From the NCBI GenBank assembly GCA_947184155.2, contig CAMXCT020002778.1, forward strand, positions 1-64,000: 64,000 bases of DNA. Reading direction: 5' to 3'. The translations under genes and the position numbers were made by a program. Shown one piece after another: positions 42,598 through 51,751 of this stretch. The notes beneath the pieces are model-generated. The model saw only the letters and a program-made list of their open reading frames with translations. It made no database searches and had not been told where the DNA came from. Origin of the DNA: Cladocopium goreaui. Lineage: Eukaryota > Sar > Dinophyceae > Suessiales > Symbiodiniaceae. The stretch's first letter is position 1; the number at the start of each line of letters is the position of its first letter.

Positions 42598-43180
42598 CTG
42601 AAGCTGCCCGGGATGTGATTCTTTTTTGGTATGGATCACTGGTGTGAGAAAAAAGATAACTGCTTTGTGGAGTGGCATCATGGACCCGAGTAAAATAATG
42701 TAACGTGTATCATTTGAAACATCAGGGTACCGAGCATTGTTTCCGAAGTACATGGAAATTTCTGTAATAATTTGACACAGCACATGTCATTCGCATGAAC
42801 ATGGTGCCGAGCTTTTCTGATGTAGTTTCGTTGCCGTGTCCTGGATGGTGCTCCAGGTGAGTCTTGTTAGGGCGAGAAGCAGCAGTTGAGTCTTGAGCTT
42901 GCAGGTCGTTCTCCAGAGGATGGTGCTTTCTTATCGCGAGCTCAGGAGTCGCGATCCCAGTCTCAAGCTTCACAGAGTATGCTTTGCATTGCTCCATGCT
43001 AATTCGCTGTTTCACGTTCAGACCATGTTGACCTCTTTGCTCCATAGATGTGAATTAAACATTCCTGGGCTCAGATGTGAGCAAATGGACAAGACAAGAG
43101 TCACGCATAGGGAAACAAAATACCATGCAGCATGAGCAAAGTGCAGGCATGCTTGACAAGACACCCCCAACGGTTGTTGC
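42598..43180 (+). other. Intergenic spacer with upstream cassette of the kinase-like gene
   Basis: A degenerate GGTACC unit at ~42727, then from ~42880 a ~300-bp cassette (around CTTGAGCTTGCAGGTCG) also present at 45218 and 48595, in front of the kinase-like and ankyrin genes. Confidence 0.6.
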
Positions 43181-43181
43181 A

Positions 43182-43225
43182 TTTCTCGAGATTTCTGAAG
43201 GAACTGTCCGTGAGATCTCGAGATT
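43182..43225 (+). promoter_or_regulatory. Core hairpin, 5' type
   Basis: CTCGAGATTTC...GAGATCTCGAG, 11 pairs with one wobble, around TGAAGGAACTGTCCGT. It precedes the degenerate kinase-like copy. Confidence 0.9.
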
Positions 43226-43249
43226 TTAAACTGCCGGATGATGTTCTCC

Positions 43250-43515
43250 AACATGTAGTCGTCGAAAAATTGAGTCATATCCGTTCTTTGTGCAATGGAG
43301 CCGCCATGTGGGTGGAGGCACTTTGCTCGTATAGGCTCGTTGACGCCAAGGTCACGGATCTCGAGATACCATGGGGAAAGCCTCCCGAACCAAAAAGCGG
43401 CGTCCCAACCTTTGATCCTCAAAGCTACATGCAACTGGTGTTTGGGTCCCTAGAAGATCCAGCTGCACGGCTGGATGTTCCAGGGACCCAAACACCAGCC
43501 GCACGTGTGCTTTGA
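43250..43515 (+). pseudogene. Truncated copy of the kinase-like gene
   Basis: Reads VEALCSYRLVDAKVTDLEIPW against VEALGSYRLVEANISDLEITW in the gene at 45643, then breaks in a fold-back inverted repeat and stops. The nucleotide-binding loop and catalytic part are missing. Confidence 0.75.
43435..43498 (+). repeat. Fold-back inverted repeat 1
   Basis: Perfect 17-bp arms (CTGGTGTTTGGGTCCCT and its complement) plus a further 7 bp inside (ATCCAGC/GCTGGAT). The left arm derives from the kinase-like coding sequence (CTGGTGTTT at ~45773), so the right arm is an inverted copy. Confidence 0.9.
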
Positions 43516-44007
43516 TGTATTCAAGCTGTGGTTTAAAGCTTGTTTGTATGTGGAGGCTGGTGAGCTATGGCGCATTCATCGGAGTGCAGAACCTTGCGAC
43601 AGCCCTTGTTGAATCGTGTGAGGGAGCGCTACGATGGCATCTTTTGGGTGGCCACAATCCACACCATTTGATTGTCGCATTCAATCGATCGTGCCGGAGC
43701 AGGTTGTCTATATACGCATGCTTGCAAGTTGGAGCTCCAGGTGGGTGGTCCACCTGAAGCGTCATCTTGCCATGTATGCATATGTATACATATATATGCT
43801 TAACTTGTTTGCGGGCTTTCAGCTGAATGTGGTTCAACGAATATGGATATCCTTGCAATGGGTTCAATGATGACATCTCATCTCAGATCGGATCTCATCA
43901 TTGCACCGGATGTGATGGAGAACAGACTGCACATGGGACAACATTGGGTTGCTGAAACAATTTCTACATTTACAGGATGTCTTTGTCGAACGTTGCTGTC
44001 TTGCCTG
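43516..44007 (+). other. Degenerate gene material, no intact gene
   Basis: No long coding sense. From ~43925 the sequence approaches a kinase-like paralogue (VLPAANAVASITV at 44001-44040, like LSAADAVASITV in the intact gene). Confidence 0.5.
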
Positions 44008-44076
44008 CTGCCAATGCGGTTGCGTCCATCACCGTGCACGTCTCTTGCACTGTGATTGACGCAACCGCATTGGCAG
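44008..44076 (+). repeat. Fold-back inverted repeat 2 (kinase-derived)
   Basis: 19-bp perfect arms starting CTGCCAATGCGG, then ATCAC/GTGAT and GTGCA/TGCAC separated by single mismatches, and a 7-nt loop: a 29-bp stem. The left half encodes ANAVASITV, matching the kinase-like protein mainly with third-position changes. Confidence 0.9.
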
Positions 44077-44088
44077 CTTTCCGAGAAA

Positions 44089-44174
44089 GTACCGCTCATC
44101 GAAGTCCGAGCTGGCGAAGATTCGATTACCATTGTAGTCGCACCTTCTCCGGCTCGGACTTTGATGAGCGGTTA
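44089..44174 (+). repeat. Fold-back inverted repeat 3 (from the Cys-domain gene)
   Basis: Arms GTACCGCTCATCGAAGTCC... and ...GGACTTTGATGAGCGGTTAC pair over ~22 bp with one wobble and a bulge, then GGCGAAG/CTTCTCC inside. The right arm and following ~50 bases resemble the Cys-domain genes (GACTTTGATGAG, AAGACGATCACCGAG). Confidence 0.85.
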
Positions 44175-44397
44175 CGGGAATGAAAGGAAACAAGACGATC
44201 ACCGAGAACAAGCGGATGATCCGCCGGAGGTAGCTGAAGTATTATGCGGCACAGCCAAGCTGCAGCCATGCGATTCTTTTTGACATCCATCGCTGATGTA
44301 AGAAAAGGATGGCAGCTTTGTAGAGCGGCATCATGGCACCGGGTAAAGCAATGTAACATAAATCTTTTGAAGCATGAGCTGGGTACCCTATTTGCAG

Positions 44398-44892
44398 GAT
44401 GAGCTGGGGAATCTCGAATCGCGTGGTCATTCACTCCGATTTGTTTCGAACTTGAAGTGCATTCTTCGGGACTTGAAAGCTTGGACATTGCTATGTGAAG
44501 GCAGGCTTAGCACTGAAATGGATGATGTTACTTTTTGGCGCAAAACGAGATTTGCACCACCGTCTCCAAGCGATGAAGACTCGGATGGTGAAGATCCGAC
44601 ACCGTGTCGCGACGCTCCACATTGCCAGGACTTTGATGAGAAGTATCCTCTGGGATTTGTTATCTCGAAGAAACGAAAGAAGACGATCACCGAGGACAAA
44701 CGGATGGAATACAAATTTCTTTTTGCTGCTGAGGCTCATTGTTTGAGGTGCCTGAAATATTATGCGGCACAGCCCGACTTTGATGTCAATTGTGAGTCGT
44801 GCGGGAAAAATGCTCGTGATTGGGCAGATTCAAACACGACTTACAACATTCCCACAGAAATAGACGCGTGGCTCCGTGACAAGAACCTTTAG
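44398..44892 (+). CDS. 5'-truncated copy of the Cys-rich-domain gene
   Basis: Starts where the duplicated segment begins (GATGAGCTGGGG), directly after TATTTGCAG, which looks like a splice acceptor. It keeps the C-terminal 164 residues of the 41704 protein with about a dozen changes, most conservative (for example HCQDFDEKYPLGFVIS), and no stops, so selection may still act. It lacks the N-terminal helical part; the upstream region offers only a short in-frame ATG at 44374. It could be a last exon of a new gene or a decaying copy. Hairpin follows 12 bases after the stop. Confidence 0.55.
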   Translation, partial: DELGNLESRGHSLRFVSNLKCILRDLKAWTLLCEGRLSTEMDDVTFWRKTRFAPPSPSDEDSDGEDPTPCRDAPHCQDFDEKYPLGFVISKKRKKTITEDKRMEYKFLFAAEAHCLRCLKYYAAQPDFDVNCESCGKNARDWADSNTTYNIPTEIDAWLRDKNL

Positions 44893-44904
44893 AAGCGTTT
44901 CACA

Positions 44905-44934
44905 GTGACACTGTAGGAACTGTCCGTGTGTCAC
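44905..44934 (+). promoter_or_regulatory. Core hairpin after the truncated Cys-domain gene
   Basis: Same arms and core as 42568-42597. Confidence 0.9.
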
Positions 44935-45518
44935 CTGAAGCTGCCCGGGATGTGATTCTTTTTTGGTATGGATCGCTGGTGTGAGAAAAAAGATAACTGC
45001 TTTGTGGAGTGGCATCATGGACCCGAGTAAAATAATGTAACGTGTATCATTTGAAACATCAGGGTACCGAGCATTGTTTCCGAAGTACATGGAAATTTCT
45101 GTAATAATTTGACACAGCACATGTCATTCGCATGAACATGGTGCCGAGCTTTTCTGATGTAGTTTCGTTGCCGTGTCCTGGATGGTGCTCCAGGTGAGTC
45201 TTGTTAGGGCGAGTCTCAGCAGTTGAGTCTTGAGCTTGCAGGTCGTTCTCCAGAGGATGGTGCTTTCTTATCGCGAGCTCAGGAGTCGCGATCCCAGTCT
45301 CGAGCTTCACAGAGTATGCTTTGCGTTGCTCCATGCTAATTCACTGTTTCACGTTCAGACCATGTTGACCTCTTTGCTCCATAGATGTGAATTAAATATT
45401 CCTGGGCTCAGATGTGAGCAAATGGACAAGACAAGAGTCACGCATAGGGAAACAAAATACCATGCAGCATGAGCAAAGTGCAGGCATGCTTGACAAGACA
45501 CCCCCAACGGTTGTTGCA

Positions 45519-45562
45519 TTTCTCGAGATTTCTGAAGGAACTGTCCGTGAGATCTCGAGATT
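45519..45562 (+). promoter_or_regulatory. Core hairpin upstream of the kinase-like gene
   Basis: CTCGAGATTTC...GAGATCTCGAG around TGAAGGAACTGTCCGT, ending ~80 bases before the chosen ATG. Confidence 0.9.
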
Positions 45563-45642
45563 TTAAACTGCCGGATGATGTTCTCCAACATGTAGTCGTC
45601 GAAAAATTGAGACATATCCTTTCTCTTTTCAATTGTGCCGCA

Positions 45643-46686
45643 ATGTCGGTGGAGGCACTTGGCTCGTATAGGCTCGTGGAGGCCAATATCTCGGATCTCG
45701 AGATAACATGGAGAAAGCCTTCCAAAAGAGCGGCTTCCCAAGATTTGATTCTCAAAGCAAGTGTGGTGCTGGTGTTTCGGTCTCAGGAGGACCCAAATTT
45801 GACTCGGACGTTGCGAGATGTCATGACACCTGCCGGCTCTGGCTCCTTCAAAGATGTTTACGTTTTGAACGACCATCTCCTGGTGGTGAAGATGATGTTG
45901 CAGCATCGCAATAGTGCAACGTGGCCACATGGAGGTGCAGAAGAAGAGCAGACACGGTTTGACATGTACCGTGACATTCTTTCGGACCGGATGGCCTTTT
46001 GTTATGGTCAGGTGTATCTTCGAAGTAGCTTTCCAGCTGGCAAGGATGGTATTTTGTTCCAAGGAAACAGCTTCTATGGTCAGCAAGTGCCGCGCTTGTC
46101 GGCTGCAGATGCTGTCGCATCTATCACGGTGCAGGAAAAGTTGATGGCGGTCGGATTGGAAAAGATTGGATTACTAGTTTCCAAGCAGCAGTGTGACGCC
46201 GACGGATGGTGGGAAGTCTGCAAGGAGTACATGAACATGTTGGAAGTGTTGTTCGAGTTCATGAGAGAAGGCATTTTTCCGTGGGACGCAAAGCTGGACA
46301 ACTTGGGCATCGCGCAGAGGGGCGTGGTCGGCAAGTGGGTGATGCACGATCTGGATGGTTTGCGTGCCGTGGGTGAGGAAGACAAATACAAGAATTTGGG
46401 AAAAGGGATGAGAATGATTTTCCAGAACCTTGCTTCCCAGGATCGAGTGTTCCTTGCCGAACTGCAGAAAAAAGGTTTGATGCGAGACTCTTGGCACGAG
46501 CAATTCCAGAAATTGCTTATAACCTGGTCTCCACACACCTCGCACATCATGAATTGGGCAGTTTGTATTCAGATCGGAAACAGTTGCTTGCATAAATATA
46601 TATATATAAGGTTTTCTTTGTTTAATTCTATGTTGTTAAGCTTTTTTTGTACTTCTATTAATCAAGAACGAACAATGTCAAAGTGA
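45643..46686 (+). CDS. Divergent protein-kinase-like protein
   Basis: ATG 45643 (MSVEALGSYRLVEANIS) is preferred over the ATG at 45469 because the latter would translate through the hairpin. The fold signature is kinase-like: GSGSFKDVY (glycine loop, ~67), VVKMM (the Lys, ~80), FPWDAKLDNLGI (~220, like the HRDLKxxN catalytic loop with Trp-Asp in place of Arg-Asp) and VMHDLDGL (~240, Asp-Leu-Asp where DFG would be). The Lys, Asp, Asn and second Asp are present, so it may bind ATP and be active, but the family is unclear. The last ~40 residues (IQIGNSCLHKYIYIRFSLF) look like read-through into non-coding sequence, so the true end or a splice donor lies near 46530. Confidence 0.6.
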   Translation: MSVEALGSYRLVEANISDLEITWRKPSKRAASQDLILKASVVLVFRSQEDPNLTRTLRDVMTPAGSGSFKDVYVLNDHLLVVKMMLQHRNSATWPHGGAEEEQTRFDMYRDILSDRMAFCYGQVYLRSSFPAGKDGILFQGNSFYGQQVPRLSAADAVASITVQEKLMAVGLEKIGLLVSKQQCDADGWWEVCKEYMNMLEVLFEFMREGIFPWDAKLDNLGIAQRGVVGKWVMHDLDGLRAVGEEDKYKNLGKGMRMIFQNLASQDRVFLAELQKKGLMRDSWHEQFQKLLITWSPHTSHIMNWAVCIQIGNSCLHKYIYIRFSLFNSMLLSFFCTSINQERTMSK

Positions 46687-47021
46687 AAATCAGGTTTCGA
46701 CCGGGAGAGCCGACAGAATGGACGAAGTTTCAAGATGCTGTGTCAGCTATGATCGTTGATTTTCGAGCAGTTCGTCGGAGCAATGTTCCATACCCTTGGC
46801 ACGAGGACAAACTTCCACGAACGCAGGCTGCTGGTGCTGCTTCCAGCTCTTCTTTTCATCCCAACGTCGCTAGATCTCCAGAGGTTGTTGTGCACGAGGT
46901 TCCACCTCCGAGGGAGATCGACACGTGGGGTGACACCATTTGTGTTGAACTTCTCCGGGAATCGCCGCTGGTGGTTTGCAACGTTGAAATGAGTACTGCT
47001 AGAGACGCCAAAGCACGGTGA
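46683..47021 (+). CDS. Exon-like ORF of unknown function
   Basis: Protein-like reading KIRFRPGEPTEWTKFQDAVS...WHEDKLPRTQ, then a Ser/Ala stretch and EIDTWGDTICVELLRESP. It has no ATG in the good frame near its start, so it may be an exon joined to the kinase-like gene upstream (an AG lies at ~46666). Its TGA overlaps the ATG of the next gene (TGATG). Confidence 0.45.
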   Translation: MKIRFRPGEPTEWTKFQDAVSAMIVDFRAVRRSNVPYPWHEDKLPRTQAAGAASSSSFHPNVARSPEVVVHEVPPPREIDTWGDTICVELLRESPLVVCNVEMSTARDAKAR

Positions 47022-48166
47022 TGCTGCATTGTTTTGCATCTGAAGAGCCGACACAATGGGAGGTTGTCATCTTGGCGGCGCCCAAAGAGCTTTTGATGGA
47101 GAAAGGAGAAGCCAACGTGGCGGTGTGCAAAAGACATGGTGAAATTAGGCCCGAGAGCGAAAAACTGATCTCCGGCAGTTATTTGGTTATCAATGAGTGT
47201 CTCCACCCGTCTTCGCGCATGGCTTCTTTTTTGTGGAACCAGATCACATCGGAGTGCTTCAATCCTTCACTGCAGCATTTTGCGCAGGAAGTGCTGGGTC
47301 GCATGGATTTGGACGTGTGGCAAAATGAAGTCATGAAACAAGGATTGCAAGACCTCGAAGAAAAATTTTCGGTTCGGGCTGGTCAGAAAGGTTTCTTTGC
47401 GAGGCCCAGTCGGACGGTTGAGACGCTGACGTTGGCGGAAAGACAGGAACAAGGCCACCTACCATTCGAACGTGACAAGAATAAGGATGGAAAACGTCAA
47501 AAAAGAAAGCAAAATTTGCTAGACGGCGTTTTGGACCACAATGTTCACTCGGTCACGCAGGAGTTGCCTTGGAAACCGGTGGTTTTCGCTTTCATGTTAT
47601 TTCCGTTGTTTTGGGCTTTTAGAGATGGATTTTTGCTTATTTGGCTTATGATTTTAATTGAAGTGTTTGACACCTGATGACTGGTGCTGCATGTGCAGGA
47701 TTTGATGCGAACTATTCATTCTATGCTGCCTCTGGAAAGAATTATTTGGGCCAACCGAGAGACGCCTACTGGGAAAGCCTTCTGTTGGGAAGCTACAAGT
47801 CAATGCGCCTTCAACTTTGCGAGTTCAGATCGCCTCATTGCTTTGCTGAAGCACGTGAAGGCCGAGTGGTTCTATCCCGGAGAAAAAGAAGAAGAGGGGC
47901 GCATTCGCTATGGGATTCGCCCAGATTATCTCAACGATGTGATCGAAGGCGTTTTCTGTTGGATGCTTCCAAGAGCTGGACCTTTTCTGCAGAATGTGGA
48001 GCATTGGCAAAAACACCTCTTATTCCATGACTTCAAAATGACAGCGCAGGAGATCAAGCAACTGGTTCGAGCAGCTGTGATCGTGACTTTGTTTCGATGG
48101 CAATGGATCACTTGTTGGATTGAAGTGAACAAATCTGTGCGAGATGATGCGCGGGATGCGCTGTAG
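47021..48166 (+). CDS. Two-exon gene of unknown function
   Basis: Exon 1 47021-47578 (186 codons, CCG|GTGGTT) and exon 2 47699-48166 (GTGCAG|GATTTG) join in phase 0 to give 341 residues. The start is MLHCFASEEPTQWEVVILAA; the phrase EPTxW also occurs at the start of the preceding ORF (GEPTEWTKFQ), hinting at related domains. A basic stretch (DKNKDGKRQKRKQ) near residue 165 could be a nuclear localisation signal. Exon 2 has GKAFCWEATSQCAFNFASSD and WFYPGEKEEEGRIRYGIRP. The 120-bp intron is very GTTTT-rich. No family recognised. A hairpin follows the stop by 40 bases. Confidence 0.65.
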
Positions 48167-48206
48167 TGTCATATGTTTGTTGCAGTGTGCTCTTGCGTTC
48201 AGTACT

Positions 48207-48234
48207 CATTGTCGAAGGGACTGTCCGAGCAATG
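48207..48234 (+). promoter_or_regulatory. Core hairpin after the two-exon gene
   Basis: CATTGT...GCAATG (one wobble) around CGAAGGGACTGTCCGA. Confidence 0.8.
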
Positions 48235-48594
48235 GGGAAAAAACGTAGTTCCACTGGCATCGTCTGCACGATCGCGCTTCGCGGCTCTTGCTTCAAAAAA
48301 GACAGAGGTTAGTGGTGCATCTCTGTGCGAATGGTGTGTTGTCGTCAATCGAAATATATTCTAGACGAATGCACGCATTTGAGACGCGGCATGCGGCACT
48401 GAGGATATCACGGCGTGACGCTGCATCTTGCATGAATGAGCCGTCTCAGTGAGGCGCAGCTCTCATACTCGTGCAAGTAGTGTAATATGTGTTAATTCCA
48501 GTACAGCTTGGTACCGAGCTTATTTAGTTGTTTATATGAGAATTGTCATGAAAAAAAGAGATGTTTAGAGTTCGCTCTGTAATTTGTCAGGGTG
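48235..48594. other. Intergenic, one GGTACC unit
   Basis: A GGTACCGAGCTTATTTAG unit at ~48511. Nothing else recognised. Confidence 0.55.
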
Positions 48595-48975
48595 AGAAGC
48601 AGCGGTTCAGTCTTGAGCCTGCAGGTCGTTCTCCAGAGGATGGTGCTTTGTTATCACAAGCTCAGGAGTCACGATCCCAGTCTCGAGCTTCAGCGAGTAT
48701 ACTTTGCGTTCCTTCTGGGGAATTCATTGTTTCCTGCCCAGACCATGTTGACCTCTTTGCTCCATACATTGATGTGAATTAATCATTCACGGGCTCAGAT
48801 GTGAGCAAAGTGTAGGCATTCATGGGCATGGACAAGACAAGAGTCACGCAGCGGGAAACAACGTACCATGTAGCATGAGCAAAGTGTAGGCATGCGGAAC
48901 AAGACACCCCCAAAGGTTGTTGCATTTCTCGAGATTTCTGAAGGGGCTGTCCGTGAGATCTCGAGATTTGACGCC
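48595..48975 (+). promoter_or_regulatory. Upstream cassette of the ankyrin gene
   Basis: About 350 bp matching 42880-43230 and 45218-45567, which precede the kinase-like gene and its broken copy. It has an extra ~50-bp internal duplication. It ends in the hairpin and then the ATG. Confidence 0.65.
48925..48968 (+). promoter_or_regulatory. Core hairpin just before the ankyrin gene start
   Basis: CTCGAGATTTC...GAGATCTCGAG around TGAAGGGGCTGTCCGT; the arm ends 10 bases before the ATG at 48976, so it would lie in the 5' leader of the mRNA. Confidence 0.9.
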
Positions 48976-49821
48976 ATGGACGTCCGCTACTCTGCTTCCG
49001 GTGAGCTGGTCGTGTCTCTGCCAGCCGATGTGGTGGAAGGGAAACCGGTTAGGTGGATTAAAGGCAACATCGCCGCTGGAATTGGCATGTCTCGACATCG
49101 ACAGAGATTGTTTTTGCACGAGGCATTGCTCGGCGACGATTACACGTTTGCTTGTGCCTCTGGACCATTGGTTGTGCAGCTCGTGATTTTGCCATTTGTG
49201 ACTCATGATCCGGTGGCCATGTCTGAATTGAACTTGGCTGCCACTGAAAACAATGAAATGGCGGTGGAGGAAATGTTGCAATTGCCTTTGGATCCAAACC
49301 AGGACGACTTTGATGGTGTGACACCTTTGTGTGCTGCTGCCGAAGCAGGAGCAGCGAGGACTGTTTGCTTGTTAGTCGAAGCCATGGCCGATACCGAGCG
49401 GGTGGGGCAGCGGCAAAGGACGCCGTTGCATCTCGCAGCTCAAGGCGGCCGGGATTTTGTGGTGAAGCTGTTGCTGGAGGCATCCGCGTCGACAAAGACC
49501 AGAGATGTATACGGGAGAACGGCGTTGCATGTCGCAGCGTGCAATAACTTCAGCCGGCAGGTTGCACTTCTGCTCCAGCACCGTGCAGCGGTGAGCCCAA
49601 GCGATCGATGGGGTCAGACACCTCTGTTTCTGGCAGCGGAAGAAAATGATGTGATTACTTGCAGGCTGCTGCTGGATGCAAGAGCGAATATGAGGGCAAA
49701 GGATTGCTACGGGGACACTCCACTGCATGCAGCGGTGCGTGGATGCTGCTATGAGGCTGCCGAGCTTTTGGTCGACTTGGTTGAGGAAACGCCCTTGAAA
49801 GTGAGGAGTGCCAAGTGGTAG
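48976..49821 (+). CDS. Ankyrin-repeat protein with an N-terminal ubiquitin-like region
   Basis: The ATG at 48976 (MDVRYSASGELVVSLPADVV) is chosen because the ATG at 48892 would require translating the hairpin. Residues ~1-70 resemble a ubiquitin-like fold (strands VRYSAS, LVVSLP, then RQRLFLHEALLGDDYTFA). From ~90 there are about five ankyrin repeats: DGVTPLCAAAEAG, QRTPLHLAAQGG, YGRTALHVAACNN, WGQTPLFLAAEEN and YGDTPLHAAVRG. Ankyrin repeats bind proteins. The last 16 residues (VDLVEETPLKVRSAKW) do not belong to the repeat; the same ending occurs on the RPA1-like protein at 60896. It is bracketed by hairpins on both sides. Confidence 0.85.
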   Translation: MDVRYSASGELVVSLPADVVEGKPVRWIKGNIAAGIGMSRHRQRLFLHEALLGDDYTFACASGPLVVQLVILPFVTHDPVAMSELNLAATENNEMAVEEMLQLPLDPNQDDFDGVTPLCAAAEAGAARTVCLLVEAMADTERVGQRQRTPLHLAAQGGRDFVVKLLLEASASTKTRDVYGRTALHVAACNNFSRQVALLLQHRAAVSPSDRWGQTPLFLAAEENDVITCRLLLDARANMRAKDCYGDTPLHAAVRGCCYEAAELLVDLVEETPLKVRSAKW

Positions 49822-50040
49822 TTTATTTTTTTTAGTTGCAAAATTATTGCTGACGGTGATGCTATAGGAACTGTCCGTGCATCACGCAGCGTGATTCTTT
49901 GCGCACGGCATTGTTTTCATTGCAAGCAGCGTGATGCTTCTCGACCTTCTAAGAGTGATAGGGACTGTCCGTGCTGTGGATGGTCGCAGAAGGTATGTTG
50001 CGTCCTGAAAAATGTGTCGATGCACCTCTATTGACTATTG
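49771..50040 (+). repeat. 3'-terminal cassette, copy 1
   Basis: Begins at GTCGACTTGG inside the ankyrin ORF, supplies its last 16 codons and stop, then hairpin 49856-49885, a second core (49957-49972), and GTCGCAGAAGG...TTGCGTCCTG. Copies: 60846-60995 (partial) and 60996-61245. Confidence 0.85.
49856..49885 (+). promoter_or_regulatory. Core hairpin after the ankyrin gene
   Basis: GTGATGC...GCATCAC perfect arms around TATAGGAACTGTCCGT, 34 bases after the stop. Confidence 0.9.
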
Positions 50041-50584
50041 CAAATGATGTCATCCACGGAAATCTGCAATTTCCGAGTTGGCTCTTGCGCCAGTTTGGTA
50101 CCGGCCTCGGTTTTTGATGGATGTGTTTGGTCTTGGAGTGAATCAAATTCCCGGAATTCGTCATAGAACCATTTGCCTGGAAACATGTGTGGTACAGTGA
50201 CGGCATGCACATTCATGGCTGCACCGCGTGAACATAACGTTCTTGCGCACACATCCGTTGATTTCGGGTCTGTGTTGGTTTGTGCATGCTTTTGGATATG
50301 TTTCGGCACATGGCATTCTGACAACAACCATGTACAGCATGTCGTGCAATCTGCAATTTCCGAGGTGGCTCTTGCGCCAGTTTGGTACCGGCCTCGGTTT
50401 TTGATGGATGTGTTTGGTCTTGGAGTGAATCAAATTCCCGGAATTCGTCATAGAACCATTTGCCTGGAAACATGTGTGGTACAGTGACGGCATGCACATT
50501 CATGGCTGCACCGCGTGAACATAACGTTCTTGCGCACACATCCGTTGATTTCGGGTCTGTGTTGGTTTGTGCATGCTTTTGGAT
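50041..50584 (+). repeat. 287-bp tandem duplication before the unknown gene
   Basis: The stretch around TTTCCGAG/TTGGCTCTTGCGCCAG to the TTGGATATGTTTCGGC end appears at ~50065-50303 and again at ~50352-50590. Only the second copy leads into the ORF. Confidence 0.85.
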
Positions 50585-51677
50585 ATGTTTCGGCTCAGCA
50601 TGCAAGCCGCTGCGGTCATTCATTCGTGCGGGACTGTCAGTGAATGGGGCGACAACCGTGTAAAGTCGAAGAGTTTTGGCTGTCCAAATAAAGCTTGCGT
50701 GAATTTTTTGTCGCTTCGAAATGGCCCGCACAAAGCAGACGCGGTGGATGAAGCCGCAACGGTTGCGATGGCCGAGTTGAGCGAATGTTTGCAGCAAGAG
50801 GACGAAAATGGGCACAGGATTGTCGGCTTGAGATATAGAGCTGATGTGTCTGCTTTGAAAGACGCGGTCACGTTGCTGCGAGCATCCAACTTGTCGCTTG
50901 GGAGCATCATGTTCTTGCTGCGAGCATCTAACTTGTCGCTTGGGAGCATCATGTTCTTGGCAGGTTTTCTTCACATCCTGTACTGGTCGTGGCCAACGAT
51001 GACTGCGGTCGGTCACCATGTTGCTGGAATGCACTGCTTCGAATCAAATTCGATGCTGGTGCAAATTGGATCGCGCCAAGGCCAAATGTTACTTGATGGA
51101 TGTTGGAAAGAGGTTGCATGACCTCTATGACAAAGTGTGTTGCCATCAAGGACGCTCTTTGATGTTGCGGAGCCACAAGAGAAAGCGAACTGGTGCTTTC
51201 CCAAACCCGACCATGAACCCTATGATGCGTAGAGGAAGTCGGCAGCAATGGCAGCATCTGGTGGATGATGTCAAAACTGGTGCATGGCAGAACATGTGTC
51301 AAAGCGCTGCAGTACTCATTGAAGAGAGCATCGGAAGCAATGGAATCAAAGTGTGCTACAAGACCCTTTTCGACATCATGGCGCGGTTTGATTCCACTTT
51401 GTACTCTGCCAGCTGGACGGCATCTGCCTCGCATTACAACACCGTCCATTTCATTCGAACTTTTATGTTTGCCATGGACTTGCATTCCGATCAATCGTCT
51501 GCTGACTGGGATTTGTTGAGCACCATGGGCACCGGAGTGAGAGATTCCAGCATTCCTGTCAAGACGCATGCCGTTGCAACGTATTGCGCTCGGCGTATCA
51601 GCCTCGAGCTGGGTGAGCCTTATGGCATCGAGGATCTCTGTTGTTTTCTTTGTATGTTGAAGAAACGTGATGGATGA
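50585..51677 (+). CDS. Unknown gene, copy 1 (frame changes near 50960-51020)
   Basis: Part 1 starts at ATG 50585 (MFRLSMQAAAVIHSCGTVSE) and includes an exact 42-bp tandem duplication encoding LLRASNLSLGSIMF twice (~50872-50955). Part 2 in another frame runs from ~51018 to TGA 51675 (KRLHDLYDKVCCHQGRSLML, then FDIMARFDSTLYSASW and FMFAMDLHSDQSSADWDLLS). An intron or indel must lie between. The protein is rich in Cys/Met and not recognised. Copy 2 at 57213 is nearly identical (a few substitutions, several of them changing residues), so the duplication is recent. A hairpin follows the stop by 44 bases. Confidence 0.6.
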
Positions 51678-51721
51678 GGTCGAATTTGCTTTGGCAAGAT
51701 TTGTTTTGATTTTTTGAGATC

Positions 51722-51751
51722 TTCCTACTGTTGGAACTGTCCGTGTAGGAA
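51722..51751 (+). promoter_or_regulatory. Core hairpin after unknown gene copy 1
   Basis: TTCCTAC...GTAGGAA perfect arms around TGTTGGAACTGTCCGT. Confidence 0.9.

Larger units (their letters stand above)
42061..43440 (+). repeat. Duplicated segment, copy 1 (2337 bp from copy 2 at 44398)
   Basis: Covers the second part of the 41704 gene, its 3' hairpin, spacer, upstream cassette and start of the kinase-like gene. Almost identical to copy 2 until ~43300, then diverging. Confidence 0.85.

Noticed and set aside
47019..47023. TGATG stop-start overlap like a bacterial operon
   Set aside because: The neighbouring genes have spliceosomal introns; the overlap is more likely chance or an exon boundary problem.
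50213..51034. 273-residue minus-strand ORF opposite the unknown gene
   Set aside because: It is a frame shadow running across the 287-bp tandem repeat; the + strand reading and all neighbours favour the other strand.
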